Origin: Capsicum annuum
Taxonomy: Eukaryota > Streptophyta > Magnoliopsida > Solanales > Solanaceae
Direction: 5' to 3'
NCBI RefSeq assembly: GCF_002878395.1
Contig: NC_061121.1
Span: 15,962,753-16,026,752, forward strand
Length of the DNA stretch: 64,000 nt
Within the stretch, counting starts at the first letter, position 1, and each line of letters begins with the position of its first letter. The translations under genes were made by a program, and so were the position numbers. Of this stretch, positions 22,386-33,039 are shown piece by piece. Below the pieces are notes generated by a model. The model saw nothing but the letters and a program-made list of their open reading frames with translations, made no database searches and was not told the DNA's origin.

Positions 22386-24018
22386 GACCACCCCTACTTA
22401 AAGATCTCGACGCCCTCATCGAGGTTATTTTGATGTAGTCGTCTATTTGTTTGTCAAATTTCCATAGGTTCTGAGCCTTCTCCCAAATAGCGTCTTCTTC
22501 GCTTGAACCCTTACACTGAATTAAGAATTCTATTTTGGTACTCTTCTTGCTATTTCCCACGATCTGGTGATCAAGTATCTTCTCCATGTTAGACTTGTAC
22601 TCTTTTACAATCAACGGAGGAGCTCTTTTGTTTTTGTTCCTCCCTCGGTCTTCAACATCCTCATTGTACCACTTCAGAAAACTAACATGAAAGGTAGGGT
22701 GAATTTTTCACCTTTCCAGTAATTTCAACCTATAAGCAACTTCTCCGACCTTTTAAATAACATGGAACGGGCCATCATATCTTGGAATCATTCCACGATG
22801 TCTTTGCTTTCTCACAATATGTTTCCAGATTTCAGGAGTGAGTTTCAAAAGCACTTTGTCTCCAATGCTGAACGCTACCGCACGTCGATGCTGATCTGTA
22901 TATTTCTTCATGAGTTTCTGCGCTTTCCTCAAGCTATCTTGTGCCTCGACAAGCATCTCATGCTTGTATTTTGCATATCGATAAGCAGCAGGGCAATGGT
23001 ATTTTTCTTCAGCATCGTCACCTCTAATGGTGTCATAGGCTGCATACCTAAAACCAGTTCAAACGGGGTCTTTTTCGTCGCTGATGACCAGTGCAGGTTG
23101 TAACAAAACTGTACAGTGTCCAACAAATCTGCCCAATTTCACTACCTTGCTGTTACGTAGTGCCTCAGATACTCTTCTAGCAAGTGGTTTATCCACTCAG
23201 TTTGGCCATCAGTTTGTGGATGATTTTCCACAAAAAATTTCAAATCAGTCCCCATCATAGTATATAATGCATACCAGAACCAACCTGTGAAACGTGCATC
23301 TCTATCACTCACGATATCACTTGGCAAACCAAAATGCTTTACCATGTTCTTGCAGAATAATTCTGCAGCAACTTCTGAGGAGCAAATAATTGGTGCAGCA
23401 ATAAAAAGAGCATATTTCGAGAACCTGTCAACCACCACCATAATGGATGTATTGCCATCTTCTTTAGGAAAACCAGAAATAAAGTCCATTGAGAAAGAAA
23501 TCCATGGCCTTTCAGGAATAGGCAGAGGTTTTAGCAAACTTGCCTCTTTCATACGTTCCGTCTTGTCTCTTTGACACACATCATAATTCTTCATGTATGC
23601 CTCAATATCGTCTTCCATTTTTGGCCAAAAATAAACACAGGACAGTAGAGCTAGCATTCTTTTGACACCGAGATGACCAGCCCAAGGAGTGTCATGCGCC
23701 TCCTTCATTATGTCTCTACGCAGGCCACTATCTTGAGGTACGACAATTCACCCCCCCTTTAAAGTAAAGGAGATCGTCCTCGATCAAATACCTCCGAATG
23801 ATCCCATCTTTAACTTGACCCATCCACTTGACATAGAGTGGGTCGTTAGCAGCACAAAATCTAATTCTCTCAAAGAAATCAGATTCAAGTCTAGCAATAG
23901 AGTATACTGCAGTAAATACTTTTTTTCGACTTAGTGCATCCGCAACCTGGTTGTGTTTCCCTGGTTTATGCTCCCACATGAAGTCATACTCAGCAAGCAA
24001 CTCCTGCCAACGAGCTTG
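22386..24018 (-). pseudogene. Galadriel RNase H end, integrase and chromodomain (-)
   Basis: In minus order: 24000-23728 gives the end of RNase H ([22 protein letters not shown], with its Asp) and the linker. The integrase follows, open from 23708 to 23142: MKEAHDTPWAGHLGVKRM, then NYDVCQRDK, where the first zinc Cys is Tyr, then MDFISGFP, VSDRDARF and LLEEYLRHY, so the D-D-E triad is kept. A stop follows at YVTAR. Then come 22956-22753 (integrase C-terminal part, open) and 22614-22386 (chromodomain, KILDHQIVGNSKKSTKIEFL). It is less broken than the plus copy in the integrase core. The coding begins abruptly at 24018 inside RNase H, where Tat integrase starts on the other strand. Confidence 0.88.
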
Positions 24019-26937
24019 CCAATTCTATACAAATCTCATTCATCAACCTCCTGAAGTACTACACCCAAATATAGCATCTTGTCCATTCAATTCATGGGGA
24101 ATAGATATTTTTAGTCCACTACCAGAATCTTCTGGTGTACACATATACATCTTCTCCTCAACAGATTATTTCTCAAAATGGGCCAAAGTTATTGTTCTCA
24201 AAGAAGTAAAGAATGAGTATGTTGAAAATTTCATCTGAGTGAATATTATTTACAGCTTTAGAATCCCTCAATATATAATAACTGACAATATCAAGCCATT
24301 TGATAATAATCTACTGAATAAGATTTGTGATCTCTTTAGCTTCAAGCAGCAGAAGTCTTCTATGTACCATGCTGCCGTCAATGGTTTAGCCAAAGAGTTT
24401 AATAAGACTTTATGTAATCTATTGAAGAAATTCATCTCCAAGTCCAAGCGATACTAGCATAAATGAATGGAAGAAGCTTTATGGTCATATAGAATGACTT
24501 ACCGCACACCAACACAAGCAACCACATGCTCACTTGCATTTTCAATTGAAGCAGTCCTGCCATTTGAGCACCAAATACCCTCTTTGAGACTGGCTATTCA
24601 AAAAGTGCTCACTAATAAAGAAAATGCTAGTTGCATCTTGTGGAGTTAGAAGTTGTTGATAAGAAGATGATGGAGGCTCAACAAAATTTTAAATGTTATC
24701 AAGCCTGACTATCTCATTCATTCAGTAAAAGGGTTCGCTGGAGGTGCTTCCAAGCTATTGATCAAATCCTTCCTATAAGAATTCCCATTATTACTTCTCA
24801 TAAATCTAGGAGAAAATTAACCCCGAAGTGGGACGGACCATATGTGTAATACCCTGTATTTACTTAGATTAGATTAATCCTCAGTACATGGGTTATCCTA
24901 TATAAAATATTTTTGAAACACTTAGTATTTTTCATTTTAGATCCTCCCATTGCATAGGAAATTGAATTAGCTTTCCAATGATATAAAATTTACCTAAATC
25001 TGATAACCGAGTAAGAAGTTATGCCAACTTTATATTCAGTCATTAAACACCATCATTTCAGTCAGTGGCGCGCCGCACCATAAGCCAAAATGATGTTTTT
25101 CAGTTTCCAGTATGACTCCGCAATTACATTATATTGAACAGGGATTCCAAATCACAATTTTCCTTTTTCAGTGACGCTCCGCGATGTCACCGTGTAGCGC
25201 CAAGCTTCCAGGTCCCATCCAGTATGGCAACGCAATTTCCACCACATCGCGCGGCCATGTAATTTTCCAGTTGGCAATTTTTAGTGGCATGGTGTGATGG
25301 TGGCTCATCGTGCTAGGGGCCCTAATCAAAAAATTTTGATGAAAATTAAAAGTTTTGTACAGGGTTAGATTGATCTTTTTATAAGGTTTTAACACGTCCA
25401 GGCACGAGATTTAATCCATAAAAACATTCTAAATCATTATTTTATCACTTTTTCCTCAAAACAAGAACATTCTCTCCCAAGAAACAAAACCCTAGCTCTC
25501 AAGAATTAAGATCAATCCCAATAAATCCATCTAAGAACTCATCAATTAAGGTATGTTAGGTGTTTATTCATGGGTCCCTTTCACCCATGAAGCCCAAGAA
25601 CCCCTTTTCAAATACAAAAATTGTGTTTTTATGAATTTTCATGATTTAATTTAATTGAAATTCATGTTAATATTATTGTTGGGTTTTAATTCATGATTTA
25701 AATTACAAGTTCAAAGAATTAATCCTAGTATGTGTTGATTTCCATGATATTCATGATAAATCCTTCAATTTGCAAGTTGATTGTTGTATCCATTCTAATC
25801 CTAAGTGCCCATGATTTAGTGAACAAAGTACACTCCCCATGTGTTTGATAAAATGCCTATGTCAATGAAATAGTGCCATTATAGCATGCTAACATGTAAT
25901 CCTCATTCATGTACAAGTTAATTCATTACAAGTGTTTGATGAAATGTCTTAGTGAGTGAATTATGAACATATAACCATTGTTATGCTTTCAAGCTTGTGC
26001 CACGATTCGCTTTTCATGCTACATAGTCCTGGGGGTATTTAATACCCTACAATTTAGCATTTACCTAGAGCCAGTGTCAGTTACAGAATAATCTCAGTCA
26101 TGTTACAGTCAGCAGTACTCTTAGTCAGTTATAGAACTCAGTAGATCTCAGTCACTTATAGAACTCAGGAAAACTCATTACTTAGCTTCAGAAAAACTCA
26201 ATTATACACATATATGCACAATATTGCACACTCAGTATTTATAGTAATTTAGATTATCCATGTATTCTTATGTTTAGTACTCTATATCATTCAGTTAGTA
26301 TTGTTCATGCATATAAACCCTTGCATTCAGCCATACCTCATCTAGCATACCAGTACATTCCCACATACTGATGCATACTCTTTCTTTGCGCTATGATGCT
26401 TCATATCATAGGTTCAGATGCTCAGGTTCCTGACACACATAGATAGATTCAGATTTAGCCAGCAATAATAGAATTAACAGTGAGTCCTATACATTCGAGG
26501 ATATTCTTTAATTTCATTATTTTAGTAGACTTAGTATTTCAGAAGATGAAGTTAGTTGGGGGGTTGTCCCATCAACTCCACTTTCAGACAGTTTAGTTTA
26601 GAGGCTTTTCAAACTAGATGTTTCAATAGTTTACAATTTTATAGATATTATCACAGATGTTATGTTTTCTTAGTATTTTATAGATTTAAACCTTATGGCA
26701 TTTTAGTATATTATTTTGCATTTTTTAGTATATTATTCATTTCTTAGTTACAGATTTCAGTCATGGGTTAGCTTGTGGTCCTTTAAGGTCGTAAGCACCG
26801 TGTAGCATACGGGGTACAGACTCGGGACGTTATGATATATCATACAAGAATTATATTAAAATGGTTCTTAAAAGCTTGTAGATATAGATGGCGTGAGGAT
26901 TTGCCCCATCAACGCCAAGTTCTTGAAGAAGTACTAT
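24019..26937 (+). pseudogene. Tat/Ogre-type integrase, split by a solo LTR
   Basis: Plus-strand coding resumes in the Tat element with CQFYTNLIHQPPEVLHP (24015-24070), then WGIDIFSPLP (first Asp), TDYFSKWAKVIVLKEVKNEY, a stop at about 24237, VNIIYSFRIPQYIITDNIKPF (second Asp), and YHAAVNGLAKEFNKTLCNLL. In the last, the Glu usual in NGLAEAFNK-type sites seems replaced by Lys. Next, EEALWSYRMTYRTPTQATT leads to a tail with stops, reaching WDGPY at 24844. After the solo LTR and one TSD copy the frame goes on with IIQELY, KLVDIDGVRICPINAKFL and KKYYP (to about 26937). The two halves rejoin in frame once the LTR and one TSD copy are removed. Confidence 0.85.
24845..26834 (+). mobile_element. Solo LTR, Tekay-type, 1990 bp, in Tat integrase
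   Basis: It starts TGTAATACCCTG and ends GGGACGTTATG. The target duplication is atatg (24840-24844) and atata (26835-26839), one change. Its end section (CAGTCATGGGTTAGCTTGTGG near 26758, then GTAAGCACCGTGTAGCATACGG) is the reverse complement of the start of the minus-strand LTRs at 37111 and 50098, so it is the same broad family in the other direction. No PBS or coding lies inside. A TATA-like TTTTTATAAGG lies at about 25376-25386. GC-rich palindrome-bearing text lies at 25060-25320. Confidence 0.85.
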
Positions 26938-27330
26938 CCTTGAAGGGAGATGACACTCCTTAAGGTACGAGTATAAACTGCATGTCTACTCCTGGACTGC
27001 ATGAGTATAAACAGTGTATGACTTCATAAAAAATGTCCGCTAGATTGAAAACCTCGAAAGAGGTATCCTAGGCGAAAGTTAGGATGAAAAAAAAAAAAAC
27101 TCACCCAGAACTACGTTATGACTTGATCCTCTTCATTGAGGTACGTAGGCTTTTGGAATTTCATTCTGAGTTCAGTTACATAAGCACCAAAAAAAATACA
27201 TTTCCTTGTTTGATCCGCAATATGAAAGTTAATCTTGCATACAACACAATTAAGTTTTGGAATTATGTCAAATACTTGTGGCTCAATGGAGCCAGCCCGT
27301 CAAAAGGAAAAAAAACTCTTTAGTAGGATT
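26938..27330 (+). other. Post-integrase conserved region of the Tat element
   Basis: After KKYYP the text goes through a stretch with ctcctggactgcatgagta, ctaggcgaaagttaggatg (about 27069-27087), a run of A, and gaactacgttatgacttgatcc with ggtacgtaggc (about 27109-27150). From recall, a GAACTACGT..GACCTGATCC..GTACGTAGGC word set follows integrase in Tat/Ogre elements of many plants. Its role is unknown to me. I see no convincing ORF in it. Confidence 0.6.
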
Positions 27331-27692
27331 TTGAATATCCAAAGCCTATATTGTGGGGTGTAGATCTTCCAAGCATGCAATTATCAACTATGAAGTCAAA
27401 AGCTTTTATTCTTAAGGCTTTCAAATTGAAGTTTCAAGTCTAACTCGGTTGTGAGATAAAGACGTGAAGCCAAGAAGCAATAAGTTTGGGAAAGGAAAGG
27501 AAAAGTTTAATATTACAACATCAATGCATCAAAATAAGCAAGCAATTCTTGGAGTTAAAATTCAAAAAAAATATTAAAATAAATGTGAAATATAAAGAAA
27601 AAGAATTTTCAGTACAACTAATAGATCCAACTACTCTATAAAAAGGGTAAAATAAAGCAATAAGAATATTTAAAAGAAGACATATCCTAAGG
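27331..27692. other. No gene seen; AT-rich Tat interior
   Basis: This AT-rich sequence lies between the Tat post-integrase region and the stop codon of the antisense PMD-like ORF. I see no coding signal, LTR end or repeat in it. It may include the 3' untranslated region of the antisense ORF. Confidence 0.5.
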
Positions 27693-30600
27693 CTAATCTA
27701 AGTATAACTTATAATTGTCTAAATCTTGTAAAGCAGCCTCCAAGACTTGATTCTTTTTCTCCATGACCTTTAAAGCATTTACTATAGCAAGGGAGACATC
27801 AGAACACTTGGAAAGCTTTTCTTCAGCAGTTGAGACATTGGATTCCATCTCTGTAGCTTCTTTCTTGGTAGCATCTCAATTATGTTTCAACTTCTTTACC
27901 TTCTTTTTTGCCTTCTCAAGAGATTTATAGGCGGTAGAAACTTTCTTAGATTTCTCATCCCTCTCCCTTAGTACAAGCTCAAGATACTCTTTCTCTTTCA
28001 AATATGGCTCTGACTCTTTAATTATTATGGTTTTATCAATAAGGGTGGATCGTTCTTGGTCATAGGAAGTCACAAGCCCAAAGAAAGAACCTAATAAATT
28101 TTGAAAAAATATATCTGCCCCCATCCCACTCATGTCATTGAGTATGACATCAATATCATCTTGGATAAGAGAAGCACAATTTGGATTAAGGCCTGCAAGT
28201 TTAGTACGGAGCCCAAGCCTTCATGATAAATTCATTTTAAAGCTCTGAAATAACCTTCTTGCCATCAAAAATAGACATGGTTACCACTGGTTGCTAGGTA
28301 AAGTTTGACTCTACATTTGCTTTAACTTTACGGTAAGAGTTAGAAGTGACCTCTTTGAATGATAAAAGTAACTCTCTTGAGTCTAGACCCACTACAAACT
28401 TGCTACTATATTTTGGCTTACTTTGGTGAGGATCTTTAAAAATTTAGACATTGCCTGGCTGCACATACAAAGAAAAACATTATATGAGGTCTACATAAAG
28501 ACTATGTATATACTATGAAATAGTAGAGAGTTGAGTCATTATCTTCTCGATGGCTGGCAGAGTCTTCGATGAACTAGTAAGAATGTCCATATGGGTGTTA
28601 GAATCACCTTTCTTTTCCAAGGATTTTTTTACCTTCTTCCAGCTATGATCTCCATAACTATTAATGCTCTCATCTTGAGATGGTCGTTTATTGAAAACAT
28701 GTTGAGTCGGGATAGGCGGCTCCTCTTTCTGAGTTTCTGCATGTGGAGGTCCCTTGACTTTGAATGGAATGAATACCGTATATTTCAAAACAGGGGGCTT
28801 AAACATAGTTAGGACCTCCTCACTATGTTCTTGAGGAGTGTCTATAATAGGACCTACGACGTTCACCAAATATTGTAAGTTAACTTCAAGAAAGTTCCCA
28901 TGAACTTTGTCCTACAAATATTTATATGATGTGGATAAATATCTTCACATATTGGATGTGGATTTAGGAAAAGTCTCTTTCAACACAGAGCCATGCAATA
29001 AAAAAATTTGATAAAATTTAACTCGTTCATATAGTGTAGCACTATGAATATCATCTTCCAAGATTTCGGGAAGGCCTTGATAAAATCCAAACTAACAGCT
29101 AAACCGATGATGCTGTATGGCTTAAGTATGAATGAACCTCTATATCTAAAAGGGAGTAAGTTAAAATGGAGGCTCATAAAGTAGCTTTCCTCTGACTCAT
29201 CATCCTTATCATCATCTATAAAATGACAAGGAGCGGCCTTACTTGGCCTAGTAGAAGCCCATGTAATACTGTTTCCCCATGGATGTGCTTTTTGGAAAGC
29301 TATCCATCAAAGTACCTTGTCCGGCCTTCGCCAGAATATGTCATCATCAATGGAATAGATGGTCCATTAGAAAGTGGGAAAATGTGTCTTAAAATAATAA
29401 GAAGGCCAACCATAGACATAATGGATAGGAAAGGATACTCTAAGCTACTCAAGTTGTGAAGTTTTATAGACTCTGTTGAGACCATTATAAATTTTCAATA
29501 GGACTGGAATGGAAAGACTGAAAGTTTTCTTATTTTCCATCATAGCTGCAACTCTAAAAGTTCCCAAATGAACGAAAGATCCATTCCTAGAGGAAAATAT
29601 AAAGGTACACAACCAACATGATAGGAATGCTGCCAAATATGTGTCAGTTATGGGTTGACTTTAAGTAAGCAGATTTTTTATCCTTCCTCAGTGGAGCGGA
29701 CCCGTATCTTAATACCCTTTTGCCTTAAAACTTTGTCCAATTGCTTATCGAAAATATCATATTAGAAACCTCTACTTTTTGAATATATTGGAAAGTTACA
29801 AAAAAGAATTGACAACAACGAGGGATAAATCTCTCATTCTTTTCATCAAAACTTGTAAGCTCCTTCGCTTTAGGAAATATTTCTTCATAAGGTAGACCTC
29901 CGATGGGCAGACCTCTAATTTTGCATAAGTCTTAAAGGGATATGGATAGCTCTCTAGCTGAAGTAAGTAATGTTTTTTTAGTTGGACACCAAACCTCAAA
30001 GAATTCCTGTAACATGTTCAAGTTCCAATCATAGGTAAACATCGAAGCATAAACGGAATCATAAATTTTTGTTGCCTTCAAGGTTTATTGATGTTGGCCG
30101 AATTTATGCATTCTAGCACTACTATTCTAGCTTATTTAGCCTTGTTTTGAGGATGATTATTATGATATATGTGTTAATAATGATATAAATGAGAAATTAT
30201 GTGTCCAATTATATGTTTACAATGTTTAATGGTGTTTTCACACAAGTGTTGATTCAATTCGACCATTTAGAGTTCAACCGAGAAAGCTAGTGTGACTAGC
30301 TTGAGCTAGTTGTTTTCTAGTCTCTTGTGTTGAGTTATAATGTATTTTAATGAGTTACTAAGGTTTTTAGTATATTTTTATATGTAAAACAACTTATTTA
30401 TAATGTTCAAGGGTCAATTGTATCAAGAAAAGAGTGAAAACAATGAGTTAAAGCTCAATATGAATTTAGCCTATGCTTAGCTCGTGTTTCTAGTTCATCG
30501 ATGAGGACGTTGTGTTGTTTTAAGCTCTTAATTGATGTATTTATTGATTTATGATGCTTTTTTCATGGATTATGATGATATATTAAGGATATACAAGCTT

Positions 30601-32252
30601 CCAATCAAGTAGAAACAACTCAATAAGGCTCGTAATGCTCAACAAAAGCACAAGACATAAGTTGGATGCAAGTTGTACCCCTGAAAAGTATTGGGCGAGT
30701 GTATTCTATAAATGTGGCCAATGGAGGATTTCAAAAAATCAATGGATTCAGAAGAGGCCCAAGATTTTGGAAATATGAAGCGTGTAGTTTAATTTGGAGT
30801 TTCCGGAGGCCCCGCGATGCGTTGGAATCTTGAACAGCTACTGGAATTTGACAGATTTTGTGACATTGTGAATTTGCATGTCTTTGCATCGTGCCAATGC
30901 CTAAAATTGGGATAATTCCTCCCAGATGAATTAAAATAGCATGGAAACCAAATACAAGTCGGTTTATGACTTGTATACTATAAATATAACGTCTCAAACT
31001 CCGTTTTGATCATCTTGGGGACCTTTTGGAAACCCTAGATCAACTTGGAACATCATTAGAGTATACCACAACTTATTTTTATGTTTTTTCATTCTTTAAT
31101 TTAGATTTTTTATGGTTTGTATCATCATTCTATGGGATTGGATGATGGTTAAAATCCTCTTTCTGAGGTTGAGGCCAAGAACATGAATACTTTTTAGTAT
31201 TTTTTATTGTAGTTTAATTTTGGATTATCATATGTGTTGTTCTTTCTTGAGCCTACTATTTTAATGATTAGCTACCATTAGATTAAATCTATATTTTTTA
31301 TGTGAATTCGGGAGGAGAATCATAGGATAGAACAAAAAAATTAGGGAGCAAGGTTCTTATTCTTTTATAAAATAAGGGATTTGAATTAGCATCAAGGATA
31401 GGGATATACCTAGAAGCGTTGCTTGGTTCACTTGCAAGAAGACAACTTCATGAATCTAGAAGAATTTTTGTATCTCTACGGGAGTTGTAGGTACAATTTT
31501 TACTAGATAGAAATTTGAGGTCGGGAGACTAAAATCGTAGCATAAACCTTGCGAATCAACAATCCGATAACCAACTAAACTGCGATAGGAATACAGATTT
31601 GTATGATTGTTCAAAATGCCTCAACCCTGGGTTTTCTTCCATTGATTTTCCCAAGTATTTTACTTTTACACATTATTTATTTTATTTTTAATTTGTAAAA
31701 TTACAAACTTTCTCCTTGTTTACTTTTTCTCAATTAGATAAACTAGAATTAGATAGGCGGCGAATGCAAGTCCCTGAGAGATCGATACTTGGGCTTCCTT
31801 GAAGTCACTATATTACTTGATAAGACCATGTACACTTGTGTGTACGCTTGGGCACTGTCATTTATGCATTTCAAGTCAATATGTCCGTAGCCAATTCCCA
31901 ATATCCTTGAATATGATGATATTCACTAGTTATCTCCATAATGTTCCTCCTACGTATTTCTCCTTTGAGTACTCGACATCCTAAGCAAGAAAGGGTGCTC
32001 GCAATTTTCAATTGATGTTGGTTGGGAGTATGGAGAAGACATACTCTAATCGATCGATTAGTACCAATGTCATGTTCTGAAGTTCAATCTGACATACGGA
32101 GAGAATTTCTAAAGGGTGGCCATGGATCTGCATACCTACCTACTATTGGAGTTTCAGTCAATAGCCTAGTTAAAAACCGTACCATCATCGGCCTCAATTT
32201 GGATATACTTGTTTTTAGAGGATGGAGATATATAGTCTCTAAAGTGAACCAT
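27693..32252 (-). pseudogene. Antisense ORF of Tat element, plant mobile domain (PMD)-like
   Basis: On the strand opposite to pol, decayed coding of about 900 codons runs from MVHFRDYISPSSKNKY (32252) to a stop at 27695, split by the solo LTR at 30089-31860. In order I can read: DDGTVFN, LVLIDRLEYVFSILP (about 32060), YASMFTYDWNLNMLQEFFEV (about 30050), ELSIPL and IRGLPIGG with EEIFPKAKEL (about 29950-29870), AAFLSCWLCTFIF (29630), LGTFRVAAMMENKKTFSLSI (29560), IYNGLNRVYKTSQLE (29490-29446), YSGEGRTRYFDG (29340), VHGNFLEVNLQYLVNVVGPI (about 28900), then a charged tail with a coiled coil (SKKVSTAYKSLEKAKKKVKK, 27970-27885). The W, G and FSLSIPVL-type blocks fit plant mobile domain proteins. 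Several stops and shifts break it. It could instead be a captured host gene, but its place fits the antisense ORFs known in Tat elements. Confidence 0.75.
30089..31860 (+). mobile_element. Solo LTR, Tat/Athila-like, 1772 bp, in the PMD-like ORF
   Basis: It begins TGATGTTGGCCG and ends GGCACTGTCA, with a perfect 5-bp duplication tttat at 30084-30088 and 31861-31865. It contains no coding or PBS. The last 110 bases (gtccctgagagatcgatac, then ccatgtacacttgtgtg) have the form seen at the LTR ends of Tat/Athila elements, and both ends resemble the solo LTR at 13689-14900. The antisense PMD-like text continues on both sides of it, so this insertion is younger than the Tat element. Confidence 0.88.
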
Positions 32253-32407
32253 TTCTGCAAGATACATAAACAAAAGAATCTTGGTCAAACACAAAGTTAA
32301 GATTCAAAAAAAATACTTGCAAAAAAGGGGCCAAAGAATAAAAAAGGGGTCCTCCATGTTTTGGCCTCGGTGAAATATAGTCATGTATACTTGAAGCTGA
32401 ATCCATC

Positions 32408-32760
32408 ATTTCTTAAGGCGACAGAAGTGAAGTTAAACTCTCGCACCTTAAGCCAATGTCTACCATCTTCAAGAAAATTTTTTCATACTAAAGGTGACAG
32501 AGGCGAAGTTAAACTCTCGCACCATAGGCCGATGCCCACCGTCTTCAAACAAAAATTTTTGGACCTAAGGTGAAGAAGGTGAAGCTAAAATCTTGCACCT
32601 TAATCTGATGTCCACCGTCTTCAAGTAAAGTTTTCGGCTTAAGGTAACGGAGGCGAAGTTAAACTCTCGCACCTTAAGCCGATGTCCACTGTCTTCAAGT
32701 AAAATTGTTTGGACTTAAGGTGATGAAGGTAAAGTGAAACTCTATCACCCTAAGCCGATT
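32408..32760. repeat. 76-bp tandem array in the 3' part of the Tat element
   Basis: There are five copies of a unit of 74-76 bases. The word tcgcacc or a variant falls at 32441, 32517, 32593, 32667 and 32743. Each unit holds gtccaccgtcttcaagtaaa, ggacttaaggtgacgg and aggcgaagttaaactc. Tandem repeats between coding region and 3' LTR are a known Tat/Ogre trait. The copies differ by about 10-20 per cent. Confidence 0.88.
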
Positions 32761-32762
32761 GT

Positions 32763-33039
32763 TGAATATTGCTATTTGTTTTAGCCTTACAAAAATATGA
32801 AAGAAAAAAAGAAAAGAAAAAAAAGGACTAAAAGAGAAAAATTACCTCTATGCTGATTCTTAAAGCTCGAATCAGAGGTATCTCTAAAGATACTTGCAAA
32901 TTGATTCTTTGAATCAAAAAAGTATGAGATATTTATAGGGTTCAAAAGGATGGGAATTAGTGTTAATGTAGGAATAGCAATAATCCTGACACTATAATTA
33001 GGTATCCTAATTTTGATAAAAGATGATAGGGGAGGCGAC
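32763..33039 (+). repeat. Possible start of the Tat 3' LTR
   Basis: Directly after the tandem array the text reads TGTTGAATATTGC, a credible LTR start, followed by A/G-rich sequence (32798-32830). It is cut at 33039 by a minus-strand LTR. There is no second copy in the window to confirm it, and no clear polypurine tract precedes it. Confidence 0.4.

Larger units (their letters stand above)
17921..24018. repeat. Inverted repeat of Galadriel pol-LTR, arms about 2.6 kb
   Basis: The left arm 17921-20527 (2607 bp) and right arm 21414-24018 (2605 bp) are reverse complements, running from the word for WQEF/ELLAEYDF in RNase H through integrase, chromodomain, PPT and the whole LTR. The spacer is 886 bp. 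The arms differ by roughly a tenth where aligned by eye and have almost equal lengths, so few indels separate them. Read-through transcription would give a long hairpin RNA. Confidence 0.85.
16270..33039 (+). mobile_element. Tat/Ogre-type Ty3-gypsy element, heavily interrupted
   Basis: The pieces share one orientation and logical order: RNase H fragment (16270-16600), integrase (24019-24844 and 26835-26937), a post-integrase conserved stretch (26938-27330), an antisense PMD-like ORF (32252-27693), a 76-bp tandem array (32408-32760) and a possible 3' LTR start (32763). It is interrupted by a Galadriel composite and two TSD-bracketed solo LTRs. Gag, protease and RT of this element are not in the window. 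Antisense ORFs and tandem repeats between integrase and 3' LTR are known traits of the Tat/Ogre group. Confidence 0.75.

Noticed and set aside
28591..28812. Plus-strand frame over the PMD-like region
   Set aside because: The minus strand is the coding one here, with a continuous family pattern; this frame is a shadow.
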